The notes: generated by a model from the sequence alone, not told the origin. Positions 22,528 to 34,863 are shown, numbered from the stretch's first letter. The stretch is DNA of 64,000 bases from Mesostigma viride (GCA_009746045.1 RPFO01001625.1:32976-96975), one strand, 5' to 3'. A program made the numbers and translations.

Positions 22528-25500
22528 TCACGCCCGGAGCACCCGCACCGTCCGATCCCAACTGCCTGTGAGTATCCGGTCCTCCAGCACCATCAGGCAC
22601 GTGACAGCGGCGTTGTGGCCATCGATCACCCGCCGACACGCCCACACTCCCGACGACTTGTCCCAGACGTCTACCGCGCCGTCACTCGCGCCGCCCAGAA
22701 TATTCTCCCCGGCCTCACACACAGTCCACACGCCGGGGATGGAGCGCCCGGGTGGCGTCCGGCTGTCGCGAGCGAGGCACGTCCCGCACTCCCAGGGGTC
22801 GATCTCACGCACACCTGGCGACCCGCCGGGCTGCTGCGATGCATCCCCAACCAGCCCAGCGGACGACCCACAGGCATCCGTGGCAGGCAGAGGGATTCCT
22901 TGCCCTGGGTTCCCTTGTGCTGGGTTGGCTTGTGCTTGGTTCAGTTGTGCTTGCGCCGGCACACCCGGGGTGGGCCCCGCAGGAAGCGGACCCCCCCCGT
23001 TCGGACCCGTGCCTGCATCTCCCGGAGCCAGAACACCCGCGCCCTCCGGCACCACTGTCGCCGGCTTGAGCTGCGTCCACATCCGCAGAGTGCCGTCAGC
23101 ACCCCCCGACACCAGGGTCCCTGACGAAGGGAACACAGTGACGAACATGACCGCTGCCGAGTGGCCCTCGAGCGTGGCCAGGCAGCGCCAGGTGGTGACG
23201 TCCCATAGGCGGATCGTGCGGTCCAGGCTGGCGGACGCCAGGAATTGGAGGGGGGGCGGGATGACCACCACCGGCTTGGGGGGCTCCACCACAGGCTCTG
23301 GTTCCTTCCCCTTGGGCCCTTTCTTGGCCCCCTTGGCAGCATCCTTGGCGGCATCCCCCGCCTTGCCCTTGGCCGCGGGAGGCTCCGGCTCTGCTGGCGG
23401 CGGCGGTGGCGGCGCTGGTAGCCAAATCGTCATCGACGTCACAGCCTCTCGGTGGTCTTTTAGCACGTGGAGGCACTCCCACGCGCGCGCGTGCCAGACT
23501 TTAATCACCCCATCCCGTCCCCCGCTGATCACTAACGGCTCGATTAGGAATTCTGGCAACCGTAGCTCGCCCGAACCGTCGTCCTCCCCCCTGGGCGTCC
23601 GAGGGCTAAGAGCCCCCCTAGGCGTTCGGGGGCTAAGAGCCCCCCTGGGGGACGCGGCGCTCTCGGGGCGGCCACCACTGGCGGCGGTTGAGGGCCGAGA
23701 GGCTGATGTGGCGGCTGCTGACGTTGTGCTGGCATCCTCGCCTCGTAGAGTCGCGGTGGGGAACGTTCGTGAGTGGATGGCGAGGGAGGTCACGGGACCC
23801 GCGTGGGCGTTTTCCACACGGTGCTCGCGCGCCCATGTATCACCGTTGAACACCTGCTTGGGTGTGGGGGTGGTTGATGTGTGCCGTGTGTGTGAAAGTG
23901 TGAGTGTAAGGGTGAGTATGTGTGTGTGTGTGTGCGCGCACATGCGTGCCTGTTTGTGTGTATGGGTGGGTGGGTGGGTGGGTGGGTGGGTGGGTGGGTG
24001 GGTGGGTGGGTGGGTGGGTGGGTGGGTGGGTGGGTGGGTGGGTGGGTGGGTGGGTGGGTGGTGGGTGGGTGGGTGGGTGGGTGGTGGGTGGTGGGTGGGT
24101 GGGTGGGTGGGTGGGTGGGTGGGGGGTGGGGGTGGGGGTGGGGGGTGGGGGGGGGGCGCATGTGTGTGTGCTTGCGCGTGTGCGTGCATGCGTGTATGGG
24201 TGTGTGTGCATGTACGGGCGGGAGGGGGGGGAGGAGTTACTTGAGCGGACGTGAGGGGAGGATGAGATATCACCCGAATGTATGATGCAGTTCCAAGTTG
24301 CACTTGAGCGTTTGATCATTACATACCAAGGAGACACCTCATTTTAGTAATGTGTTTTTTAAAATCACACCATCATTATGATTTTGTGTCATTCAATGAC
24401 AAGCAATGACGCCTGAAGTCTGTGCAATCCACGGCTGGCATCTTTTGGCATTTCCATTACTAGCACAAGCATCCAAATATATAGCCTGCGCTGGTGGTCT
24501 CGTTGATATAGAACCCCAAGATTCTAGGCCTGCACGACTTGTCTCATTGATATATCTTCTCGAACTCAGTCCCCACCTTTCTCCCTGCGCCACTGTTACC
24601 GGACCCACCTTCCCCTGGGCCTCAGGTCATTCAACAAAGCAGTTCTGTTGTTGGTGGGTACCTACGGGCACGGCTGCGTGGAAAAGGGGGTCAAACTTGC
24701 CTTCCTGTCAATAGAGACGAAAAATTCCTAACAGCCAGACCTCTACCTCCGCCCCCATCCCACCCCCATCCCCCCAACCCCCCACGCCCCCACCCCTGGC
24801 CACCCTGGTTCCAAGGGCCTTTGTTGCTTGCAGCTCGCAGCTGGGAAGCTCGTCACGAGCCAAGGCCCCCCAGTAACCCAGATGGGCTTGCCAAGCTCGA
24901 GAGGGCGAGCAGAAAACCGATTGTGCACAGTGAGCTACTGGCTGTAGCCGTGAGCGTCGCCATTCTGGGATATACAGGCGGACAAACAATTCCAAACTTT
25001 CACCCAATTTACCCAGCTATTTTGCACAACCGTTTCTTTTCTTCTCTCCCTTTCAATAATAACAGCCACACTTGCCAAGGCCTACTGTTGTATCAGCATT
25101 TGTTACTAGATAAGCGGCAGCATTCATAGATTAATTGCAGCAACATTAATAGATGCTCTGCAGGGAGCATTCCCACGAATGTTTCATTGTGGCAGCTTGC
25201 CTACCACGGTGCCACAACCACCCGCATGTCAATGACCCACAACATCAAAAGCACGCCTACCACAATACTGCCGTCCGCCCCTGCTCCCACATATTTCCAC
25301 ACGCGCGGAAGCTCCGGTGGCGGCTCCTCCTCTTCCCCAGGCTTCTTCCCTTTCTTGTCCTTGGCTTTGGCGTCCGGCTTGGCGGCCGCTTTTGGCTTTG
25401 CGTCGGCCTTGGGGGCGCCGCCCTTTTTTGTGTCCTTGGAGGCAGGGCCACCTTTTTTCCCACGGGGTGACACCTGGACGCAACATAATTCGTGCATGGG

Positions 25501-26383
25501 AGGAAGACGGCATTCCAAAGCGGGCAAGATGTCAACATGAAGATCAATTACACTGCGGGGGTGTGCTTGAACTCTACATGAACCGTGTTGAGTTGTGGGT
25601 GAAGGTGGGGCAAAGCTAATTACGCATGGCGACGGAAGGTTCAGCATGCATTGGCCTCCTAAGGCTTTTTGCAAGACAACGGCTCAATGACTCCTCACGT
25701 GGCTGCGTTCCAATGGTATCGTCATGGTTTCGGGTCGAATGATGCCAGGAAAGCCACTTCTCTTAGCTGAGCTGATTGGTGGCGTGTGGTCGATGAACAA
25801 GCTCACAATGGCCTGCACTAGGAGAAGGATAAGGACGTGGCAGGCCACAGGAGATATTCTTGCGGGCATGTTGGCCGCACCATGATTGCGTGCCAGGTTG
25901 AGGATACCACGAGGCACTTGCCCGCGAGATGGCTATGTTTCCTACCCACATCCGTGAAAAATCCTTCAAAAAAGATCTTGTACTGGCGCAGAAGTGTGAA
26001 GAGCAACGTGAATTCTAGGCAAGGCTTATAATATAAATGCTATTCGTCCGATGTGGACGCACCGCAGCTTCAGGTTCTTCGACGACTTCGGGTTCTGGCT
26101 CGGGCAGCACAGCGATGGAAAATGCCGAGATGCAGGACACCCAGGGGTCACTATTGTCAATTTCTTTCTCAAGCGTTAAGGTCTTGGTCCAGATTCCAAT
26201 TCCGTTAGCACCTTGACGGCATACGATAAGTTTATCCTGTACAATTTTCATGGAGTCGACTGCACCACCCTCTCCGGCGCCATCATACAGAAATTTTTCG
26301 TGTCTGGCAATAAGAGGTAAAGGATAAAGTTTGACAGGCGGCTTTGCAACTGGAACTGCTTCTTCTTTCTTCTTGGGCGGCAT
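22528..26383 (-). CDS. WD40-repeat propeller protein, 3 exons
   Basis: Exons on the minus strand: 26383-26063, 25473-25261, 23853-22528; all junctions are phase 0 and give 619 residues. The ATG at 26383 (MPPKKKEEAVPV) is the first in frame. WD-type blades are visible at DKLIVCRQGANGIGIW, YVGAGADGSIV-VFNGDTW (spanning the exon 2/3 junction), LVISGGRDGVIKVW, FLASASLDRTIRLWDVTTW, LVSGGADGTLRMW, NILGGASDGAVDVW and RILTGSWDRTVRVL. That is about seven blades, fitting one propeller. Low-complexity loops are inserted between blades: a Lys/Ala-rich segment (about 110-145), duplicated RGALSPRTP units, and a Gln/Pro/Gly-rich stretch. A scaffold role is inferred from the fold; the specific family is not identified. 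Confidence 0.82.
23960..24153. repeat. (GGGT)n microsatellite in WD40 intron 2
   Basis: A long GGGT tract lies in the intron between exons 2 and 3 of the minus-strand WD40 gene, so the transcript carries CCCA repeats. It becomes irregular GGGGGT near its right end. Confidence 0.95.
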
Positions 26384-27406
26384 TCCCAAGACACGCAAAA
26401 AGCTGTGCTGCACTTAAAACAAAAACTAAACAGCTATGGCTGCCGCTGGTATTCTATTTACGAGGCATCACGCCCCCAAAATGCTCCTCGCGCAGCAAGC
26501 CAAATATTGTTGGAATAATACTGATTACTGAAGGCAAATCTGAGTCTCTCCTGACTACCTACCACTTAAATCTCGCCACGTCATAATAAAAAAGTTATTG
26601 TTCTAACTTTAGAAAGCAAAACTCAAAACAGCTGCAGAATTATCCCTTGTAATAATTACTCGCACATGAGTTAATACTTATTACTCGCACAACCCTTCAC
26701 CCTTGACACTTGACTCTCCTTCACTCCATCACGCAATGCCCAAGACGTTGAGACCTCGGTTGCTGGCGGAAACTTCCGACTAGGTAAACAAGTGCCCAGG
26801 GAAGTGCCAATAACAGCTCGGGTCGGTAGGTGATTATCATGTATCAGCCCACATGCACGGCAACAGACATAACCCTTCAACAATATGACGTGAGACAACC
26901 ATTCCTGGACGCATGGTGTTCCAACATCAGATGAAAGTTAGTCTAGAGGAAGCCCCGAAGACAGCGGAAGGCTGGCCGCCTGTACACAGGTATTAAGAGA
27001 CCTGCATGGAATGGCGAAAACGAAGTGGGCTGACCGTGTGGTAGACGGACGGGAAAGGCGGGGAGAGCCGGCATGGTGAGGACTGAGGAGTGAAAACAAA
27101 TAACGACAGACAATGAGAAACTTTGTACAACAATTAAGGCAATTTAAGAAAAGAAAAGGGAAGACCCATGGCGGGGAAATTACGAGACAAAACATTGGAA
27201 GCCCACCGCTGCATTACCCACAGTTTCTTCAAGCAACCGACTACCTTACTTAGTCTCAAAACTATCCACAATAGACACGTGGCCAGCTGGCTTGCCATGA
27301 TTTATGACGAGCGCTTGGAATCTAAGTTTAGCATCATCCAATTTATCTGTTTTCCTACCATTCACAGCACTAACTCACATACCGCCAAATATGGCGTCGT
27401 CCTTTA
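26384..27406. other. Upstream spacer of the WD40 gene
   Basis: No gene recognised. A fragment of the S repeat (GTGAGACAACCATTCCTGGA) lies at about 26891-26930. The promoter of the minus-strand WD40 gene should lie in the left part. Confidence 0.4.
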
Positions 27407-27573
27407 TCAAGGAGACAACCAGCACAGGCCAGAAATCGGGAGAATCCGGACCATATGGTAGCTCGAGCCTGCCGTTATCTTGTCCGCGTTTTCGAGTCGT
27501 TCAGGATGATGAGTATGAGTGGAGATGGAAATGTGTAGCCTTGTGCATTGAAATTATGGCTGGCTTACGTGTA
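27407..27573 (+). repeat. R dispersed repeat, copy 3
   Basis: The longest uninterrupted R copy, from TATCAAGGAGACAACCAGC to CTTACGTGTA. Its right end was split by a LINE fragment, with TTACGTGTA duplicated on both sides. Confidence 0.75.
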
Positions 27574-28045
27574 TAGCCAGGTCGACACCGCCCTTGGTCT
27601 GGCCGGCCCCCAGCGGCTTGGCCAACCAGGGCGGCATATTTTGACCTGGCCTGGCCCCAAGGACATTCCCAGGAAGCTAGGTAAACCTGCCATGAACTAC
27701 ACCCAGATGTTGCTGGCCGACCTAGTGGTCCCAGCTCAGTTTGAACACCGCATCCACTCCCTCTCTCTTCTTTGGACTGCCATGCAGAACAAGAAGCGGT
27801 GGTAGAAGATTGTCCAGGCTCACACGCCAGCCCCTGTGGGCAAGCCACCCCCCCCCCAAGAGGAAGGGGCGTTTTGCTGAGTAGTGTAGTAGGAGTTTTT
27901 TTAGACTAGATAGCTTATCTAGAGTTAGGTTAGTTCGATTACGCGGCTTCCTCCACCTCCACCCCCCATCAAGGAATATGTGCTACATGATTTCCCAACG
28001 GAGGTATTCTGATGGAGGTATGTTCTAATTTAATTTAATTTAATT
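27574..28045 (+). mobile_element. 5'-truncated LINE 3' end with 9-bp TSD
   Basis: Closely related to the last ~450 bp of the full-length LINE (from the block GGTCGACACC at 33105 onward). It keeps the broken end of ORF2 and the 3' UTR with TTTCCCAACGGAGG and a TTTAA-rich tail. TTACGTGTA at 27565-27573 and 28046-28054 is the duplicated target. Confidence 0.8.
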
Positions 28046-28054
28046 TTACGTGTA

Positions 28055-28412
28055 CATAGAGAAACTAGATGAAGTGAGACATTTATGCATGGACGCGCGC
28101 ATGGTGATCCGAAAAAGATGACCTAGACGTACGGTCCAGGTCCTTTATAGCGAGATGCATCGCTTTTCTCGCCTTGTTCGGGCCACAAAATTACAACAAA
28201 AGGATGTTATGAAGGAGATTTTATGCCTTCTGCGTAGTCTGATTTTCAAAGGATACAACAATTGCCACGCAACAAGCTGCATATTTTTGTAGATAGATTA
28301 GACCGGTAGGATTGCGTGTACCCATCCATGGACATTCATCGAAGTTAATGCTCCGTGACTCCCCAACGGGAGCACCTATATTAATTTATTAATTATAGGC
28401 ATGCATGCAGAT
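28055..28412 (+). mobile_element. S fragment and LINE tail upstream of the full-length LINE
   Basis: 28065-28110 resembles the start of the S repeat (GAAGTGAGACA, then GCATGGTGATCC). 28290-28396 matches the 3' UTR and hairpin (GACTCCCCAACGGGAGCAC) of the 1423-1816 LINE type and ends in an ATTAATTTATTAATTA tail. The bases 28401-28412 are the left target-site duplication of the next element. Confidence 0.6.
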
Positions 28413-28696
28413 GTACATGAATTACGGTTTACGGTGCGCCGAGCTATGGATGCCGAGAATGCTCATAACTTTTGATTCCGGGCATGAAATTTGGTCGGGT
28501 AAATTGCTACAGACTCGCTTTTTGATGACGAACACGCTGATCTAATTTTTGGCAGCCATCGCCCAGGATTTCGAAAGTTATCGCCGGCGGCCTGCCCAGC
28601 AGATATCGCTATTTTTCTGCACGTTATGGCGGCACCACGCACGTGAGCCGTGCGCCTGCGCCCCCTGCCATCGTCTAGGTGCTATTAAACGTAGCC

Positions 28697-29872
28697 ATGG
28701 AGGCCCCCGCATCGTCTTCAGTTCTTGCTGCCGAGTCTCTCGAGGACAAACTTGCTGCAAACAAAATCGCCACCGACATTGCCGCGGCCAAGAAAGCCGC
28801 TAACAAGCGCACCAAGACTTCGGCAGCGACTTCGGAAGCAACTCCGATAGCGGTTGAAACCTCCTTGCCGGACTCCATTTCTTCCTCATTCTACATGCCA
28901 GACGCACGTTTGAGCCTGGACGACATCGCTGCCTTCCTTGGCTTCAGCGACGCCGAGGTGCGACGCGTGCTGCAGCTCCGCTACGAACACAACGCCCCGA
29001 TTCGCCACCCTCGCACCGGCCAGGTTATGGACGCTCCTTCGGATACCATTGATGCTTTGGAGCCCAAGGATTGCCGTCTTGCATGTCTTATTTCGTGCTG
29101 CTCTGAACTTGTCGAGCTGCCGGCGACACCCATCGCCAGGCCAGCCCCCGCGACCGACACTACCGTGCCGCTGCAGGACCTCGCACAGTCTTTTACGACC
29201 GTGCAGGGCGACATTAAGGTCCTGAAGGAGACGATGCTGGAGCTGAAGAAAGCCATGGCAGCCCCTGCCAAAACTACCACGTTTGCCGATGTCACCGGCA
29301 AGCAATTGACCACCATTGTTCAACAGGCGGCCAAGTCTGCAGCTACCGCTGCGGTCACCCAGAATGAAGTGCAGCAACGCCAACGCAATATGGTAATCAA
29401 AGGCTTCCAGAAAGGCGCGGCAGCACAGGAGACAGCACACTCACTTGCCGAGGAGCTGCGCGGCCCAGCGTTTCTGGGGAAGCTGCAGCTCCAGAACCGT
29501 GTTGCCATTGAACGTGCCATTCGGCTGCCAGGCCCTCTGGGCCTGGTCGTCGTCACCATGGCCTCCATGCACGACAAACGCCTCGTGCTGGGAGCACGTC
29601 GTCTGCTCCAACGCGGTGACTTCAGCCTCGACGAGGACTACACGACGGCTCAACTGAAGGCGAGGAGCGCGGTGTGGAACAGCACCATCGTCCAGGAGAC
29701 CAAGAAGCAAGAGACCAAGGGTAAGCGCATTAAGTTGCGTCTGCTTCAGGATGGCTCCTTTGCAGCATTCTTTGATGGGCACAGGATTACAGGTGTTCCG
29801 ATTAACACCCCCGGAGCGGAGTCTCGTCAGGCGTCTAGCCAGAAGGGTGCTGCCTCTGTTGGTAGACAGTAG
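28697..29872 (+). CDS. LINE ORF1 protein
   Basis: 391 residues from the ATG at 28697. The N-terminus is Ala/Lys-rich. A heptad-like stretch (VQGDIKVLKETMLELKKAM) suggests a coiled coil. The C-terminal half (from QQRQRNMVIKGF onward) resembles the RNA-binding part of L1-type ORF1 proteins, with QRNMVIKGF where an RNP2-like strand is expected. It would bind element RNA. The frame is intact even though ORF2 is not. Assignment is by position and composition. Confidence 0.7.
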   Translation: MEAPASSSVLAAESLEDKLAANKIATDIAAAKKAANKRTKTSAATSEATPIAVETSLPDSISSSFYMPDARLSLDDIAAFLGFSDAEVRRVLQLRYEHNAPIRHPRTGQVMDAPSDTIDALEPKDCRLACLISCCSELVELPATPIARPAPATDTTVPLQDLAQSFTTVQGDIKVLKETMLELKKAMAAPAKTTTFADVTGKQLTTIVQQAAKSAATAAVTQNEVQQRQRNMVIKGFQKGAAAQETAHSLAEELRGPAFLGKLQLQNRVAIERAIRLPGPLGLVVVTMASMHDKRLVLGARRLLQRGDFSLDEDYTTAQLKARSAVWNSTIVQETKKQETKGKRIKLRLLQDGSFAAFFDGHRITGVPINTPGAESRQASSQKGAASVGRQ

Positions 29873-29946
29873 GTAGACAACCTTCCTCGTCGGCTCGCGG
29901 CTAACAGGCTTCGGGGACAGCCTCTAAATAGTCCCGTTCCACTACC

Positions 29947-32900
29947 ATGCATCGACCTAACAGTCGACTGAGACACATGGTGGTGCCGGTATCTCGGGCC
30001 AGAACGACAGCTCTCAGCAGCAAGATTAGCAACACCCAACGCATGCTAGATTTCCTACGCCTCTGCGTTGCGCAAGCATCCCCGAATACCCAGAGCAGGC
30101 GGCAGGCTCGCATCCTACGCCTGCAGGACAAAATAAATGCGATGAAAAGCACTATTTCCACCGCTTCCCTTCCCCCCTCCGTTCCACCCCCACCTCCATT
30201 CCCCGCCGCACCCACCCCCATCACCCATCGTCGTCTCCCCTGGTGGGCCAGCAGGCATCCTTGGCCCTTGCCACTTTTAACACCCGCACATTGCTAGATG
30301 ACGACCATAGCTGCCGGATCGAGGAGCTAGTCGCATTTTGCATTGAGCATCGTGTATCTATATTAGGCGTCCAGGAACACCGCCGCACGGTGCCACTTGG
30401 CCTGGTGAGCACTGCTCGCTTGGCGGGTGGCTGGCGGTTTTACTTCGCTGGCAGCGGTACGTCTGGCCAAGGTGGTGTTGGTCTTTTGTGTTCGCCGCTG
30501 GCAGTTGCTAGCCTCAGCACGCTTAAGTTTCTAACCCCACGCCTTATGGTAGCACATTTCACCTCTGTCGAGGGGCGGTCTAAACACCACCTCACGGTGG
30601 GGGTGGGCTACGCACCCCACAGTGGTCTACCTGATTCGGCCCGTGAGGAGTTCTTCGAATCTTTGCATGACCTTGAGAGGGTCACTCCGGCCCGCCACTT
30701 TTTGGTTATGCTGCTCGACGCCAATGCCACGCTCCCCGTGGGCACTGCTGGCAGTCGCTTTGCGCCTGCTGACACGGAAGCTAACGCCAATACTCCCCTT
30801 TTCTCTGCCTTTTTGCGGGATAGCGGGATGGTTGCTGTCAACTGTCAATTCCAACGTCCCTCACAGGACTTGGTCACTTTTCGTGGCCCTAACGGCCGTC
30901 AGGCCTGTCTGGACTACGTGGTGGTACGGCAGCCCAGGTGTACCTCGGTTCTGGACGCCCGAGTGTTTGACACGCCCACGGTGTGCTCTGACCACCGGTT
31001 GGTGCGCGCGACCCTTCGGCTCCGGTTCCACGTCCCCCGCGCCGCGCCCCAGTGGTCCGCCCTGACTGGTCTGCTCTACGTCCGGTCAAGGGAGATCCTG
31101 AGGACTGGACGGACGCCGAGCACGAGCGGAACTGGTGCCGACGGAAGTACCTGTCGGCACTGGACGCCCGGGCGGACGTCGACGAGCTGGACAATGGTGC
31201 CCCCAACGCAGCCATTTTTGCGGGCTTTGCGGCCCGTGCCCCGTTGCTGGCGGCCCGGCACCTGCCGGTCATGCCCCGCCGCCGCCCCGGCCCGCTCTAC
31301 CGCCAGGACCCCAAGGTCTTGGCCGCCCGGCACCGCCTCAAGCGTAACCGGGACCCGCTGCAGAAACCATTGCTCAAGGCCGCCCTTGTGGAGGCCTACG
31401 AGCACGCTCAGGACGCGGAGGCGGCCCAGTGCATCGCGGATGCCAAGGCCTGCCAGGCCGCAACCAGGGCAAGGACATGTGGTACCACCTCGACCGGCTC
31501 GGCGGCCGGCGGCAGCGCACCCCGGTGGAGCATACGGGGGACGGCACGGCGCCGGTAAGCCTTGACCGCTGGTTGGCCCACAATGTTTCCTTGACCGGTG
31601 GGGCTCGCGCCCCCCCCCGCCGCTGCACCCCGAGACGGCCGCCCGCCTCGGGGTCGCCGGACCCCCGCCGCCACCGGCGCCCCCTCCTCGGCCGCGGACT
31701 ACCAAGTCCCCGCCTTGCAGGAGGGCTGCCTTGCCACTGACGACGTCGTCCCCCCTTCACTTTGGAGGAATTGGACGGCGCCCTTGCTCGCCTGCGGTAC
31801 GATGCGCGGTCGGTGCCGACCACCTTTCTGCTGAGCTGCTGAAGACCCCTGATCTGGCGGTTAGGGATCTTCTGCTGGCGTTCTGCAACCGTGTCCTGCT
31901 CTCTGACGAGCCTCCGCCTGCTGAGTGGCAGACGGCCATCCGCGTCATGCTGTACAAGAAGGGCTCTGCTGCTGACCCCGGCAACTACCGGGGTGTCTGC
32001 CTCCAGAGCGCCGCGCTGAAGGTCTTCATGCGCATGATGCTGCACAGGCTCCGCGCCGCGCTGGACCCACACCTGGGTGAGTCTCAGATGGGTTTCCGTA
32101 GTGGTCGTAACACTGTCATGGCTGTGTTTGTCGCGCGCCGGTTGATGGAGGAGGTGCGTCGACTTCCCCCTGACAGTTTGCCGCTGGTCTTCATTTTTGT
32201 TGACTATATCAAGGCCTTTGACACGGTTCTCTGGGAGGCTCTTTGGGCCATCCTAGCTCTGGATCGGGTACCACCTGCGTTTATTGCTGCCATTCGCCGA
32301 CTGTATGAGGGCTCACAGGCAGTAGTGCGGACTGCGGAGGGCACCACTCCACCATTCCCCCTTCACCACGGGGTGTGGCAAGGTTGTGTCCTGTCCCATA
32401 CCTGTTCATTATTGTCGTGGATCACGTCATGCGCCGGGCACGTGCGCGCTTTACTGCTCTTAAGGGGTTCGAGCCAGGCTTGGACATCCTTAACGTGAAA
32501 GAGCACGGCGGGGTTAGACCGGGGTACCGCCTTGCCGACCTGATTTATGCGGATGATACCACCCTCATCGAGAGCCCCGAGCACATTCAGACCTGGCTGG
32601 ACTGCCTGGGCCTGGAGGCGCGGGCGGTGGGGTTGGAGATTAGTGTCAAGACTGAGGCGATGGTGATAGGGGCCTCCAGTAAACCACCGCTGCCGCGCCT
32701 GCTCGACGGGACGGAGGTCCCGTTCCGCGACCGCTTCAAGCTGTTGGGGAGCTGGCTTCCTGACACCGACGACGATGTGGACACCCGCATCGCCCTCGCC
32801 TGGGCCAAGCTCCGTTCGCTCACACCTTACTGGCGCTCGAAGGGCCTGGACGGGCACCGCAAACGCATGCTCTTCAAGGTCCTCGTCCTCACGGTGCTCA

Positions 32901-33407
32901 CGTATGGCGCCGAGGCGTGGACCCTCCCACCCAAACTGGCAGCTCGGCTCGACGGCACAGTTTACAGGATGCTCCGGCAGGTCCTTAACGTAGGTTTTTC
33001 CGAGCGTCCGTCATCAGAGTCTTTGTATCATGGCATGCCTCGTGTTTCGGACGAGATTAGGCAGCGTAGGATAGCATTTGTAGGACACCTTGCCGCACTA
33101 GCCAGGTCGACACCACCCTTGGTCTGGCCGGCCCCCAGCGGCTTGGCCAGCCAGGGCGGCATATTCTGACCTGGCCTGGCCCGCGGACATTCCCAAAAGG
33201 GTAGGGAAACCTGTCACCAACTACGTTCAGATGTTGCTGGACGACCTAGTGGTCCCAGCCCAGTTTGAGCACCGCATACACTCTCTCTCCCGTCTTTGGA
33301 CTGTCATGCAGGACAAGACGCGGTGGAAGCAGATTGTCAAGGCGCACACGCCCGACCCTGTGGGCAAGCCACCTCCCCCCAAGCGGAGGAGGCGTTTTGA
33401 TGAGTAG
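29947..33407 (+). pseudogene. LINE ORF2: APE endonuclease and reverse transcriptase, frameshifted
   Basis: Endonuclease blocks occur in order: LATFNTRTLL, GVQEHRRT, LLDANATLP, ACLDYVVV and SDHRLVRA (30263-31020). Reverse-transcriptase blocks include AEWQTAIRVMLYKKG, YRGVCLQSAALKV, FVDYIKAFDTVLW, GVWQGCVLS and LIYADDTTLIE. The frame ends at TAG 33405-33407. The frame changes near 30150-30240, 31050, 31455, 31600-31830, 32396 and 33165, so several indels have accumulated. The putative start at 29947 precedes a coiled-coil-like leader in a different frame from the endonuclease. Confidence 0.85.
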
Positions 33408-33555
33408 TGTAGTTAGGATTTTCTAGATAGCCTAGCGTTAGTATAGTTCGATCACGCGGCTTCCTCCACCCCATCCATCATGGAATATGTGCTACATGAC
33501 CTCCCCACGGAGGCATGTTATAATTTAATTTTAATTTTTTTTAATGCATGCAGAT

Positions 33556-33862
33556 TGTCTTGCTCCTAGCATTCACGCCGGCCCATTGCTTCAAGTCATC
33601 CGCTCCTACATGCCAGGAGCACTCCTTTATTACAAATTCTAGTATATTTCCGCGGTCTCCGAGGTAGTCACGTTATGTTTTCGTTCATTGCTAGCTAGAA
33701 TATCCAGGATCACGCGCATCAACATCGCGCCCCAACTATACCAGGCTTGTCTGCACAATGGTTCGGTTACTTTCTCGTAATCTGTGCTTCCTTGAGCTGC
33801 TCAATCATTTATTGTCACCACTCCCACTACGTCTCTTACAATCTCTCACCTCACAAACTTCT
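33556..33862. other. Short spacer
   Basis: Sequence between the LINE's right duplication and the CCCT tract; no gene or repeat recognised. Confidence 0.4.
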
Positions 33863-34270
33863 CCCCGTCCCTCCCTCCCTTCCTCCCTTCCTCCCTCCCT
33901 CCCTCCCTCCCTCCCTCCCTCCCTCCCTCCCTCCCTCCCTCCCTCCCTCCCTCCCTCCCTCCCTCCCTCCCTCCCTCCCTCCCTCCCTCCCTCCCTCCCT
34001 CCCCCTCCCTCCCTCCCTCCCTCCCTCCCTCCCTCCCTCCCTCCCTCCCTCCCTCCCTCCCTCCTCCCTCCCTCCTCCCTCCCTCCTCCCCTCCCTCCCT
34101 CCCTCCCTCCCTCCCTCCCTCCCTCCCTCCCTCCCTCCCTCCCCTCCCTCCTCCCTCCCTCCCTCCTCCCTCCCTCCCTCCCTCCCTCCCTCCCTCCCTC
34201 CCTCCCTCCCTCCCTCCCTCCCTCCCTCCCTCCCTCCCTCCCTCCCTCCCTCCCTCCCTCCCTCCCTCCG
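33863..34270. repeat. (CCCT)n microsatellite
   Basis: About 400 bp of CCCT units with occasional single-base slips. Long open frames here are artefacts of the repeat. Confidence 0.97.
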
Positions 34271-34359
34271 CCTCGCCCCCCATGGGCACGCTCGCTGGTA
34301 CAAACTTCTGAGTCTACCATCGCCTAGTACCTAGTGCACGTGTTGATCGACATCAAGCT

Positions 34360-34831
34360 CACTTATGAAGTGAGAAAACTATGCTTCCAAGGACGCATGG
34401 CGATCCAACGCCGTGGAAGGACTAGGGTAGTTTCTGATTTTGCACTCCGCAAAGGTGAAAACCATTTGCGTTCAGTGCCGGTCCGCGGAAAACGCGATCT
34501 GCAAATGAATCCATGCCGGAATCGAACTGGGGACCTCTCGCACCAACTTTTGCGGATTATAGGACGGACGTCTCCTGATCCTAAGGCATCGCCAGCTGAC
34601 ACCTACAGTCCAACCGCAAAAGTTCTCCTTTCCGGGGAGTGATGCAAGCCATTCGGATTTTGCACTAGATAAATCATTCGAGATCTGTGTGTAGGGTAGT
34701 TGTCTGAGAGGAAAGACGCGAAGGCCGTGGGAGCCGCGTGGCTATCTCTAGGAAGACCTGTGCACATGGAGGGAGACATACCTAGGGCTGGTTGTCTCCT
34801 TGATAGGGTAACAAGAAAGGTTGTTACCTAG

Positions 34832-34863
<32 letters not shown>

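Larger units (their letters stand above)
28413..33543 (+). mobile_element. Full-length APE-type LINE with 12-bp TSD
   Basis: The sequence ATGCATGCAGAT occurs exactly at 28401-28412 and 33544-33555. Between them lie a ~284-bp 5' UTR, ORF1 (28697-29872), a broken ORF2 (29947-33407) and a 3' UTR. The 3' UTR has the hairpin CCTCC-CCAC-GGAGG and an AT-rich tail. Endonuclease and reverse-transcriptase domains are recognisable but ORF2 is frameshifted repeatedly, so this copy cannot be autonomous. Confidence 0.85.

Noticed and set aside
29827-30224. Minus-strand frames within the full-length LINE
   Set aside because: Antisense shadows with no homology pattern.
33747-34334. Long Pro/Ser or Gly/Arg/Glu frames
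   Set aside because: Pure translations of the CCCT microsatellite.
34514-34597. Functional tRNA gene
   Set aside because: The B box is good, but acceptor and anticodon stems do not pair and the block is part of a dispersed repeat.
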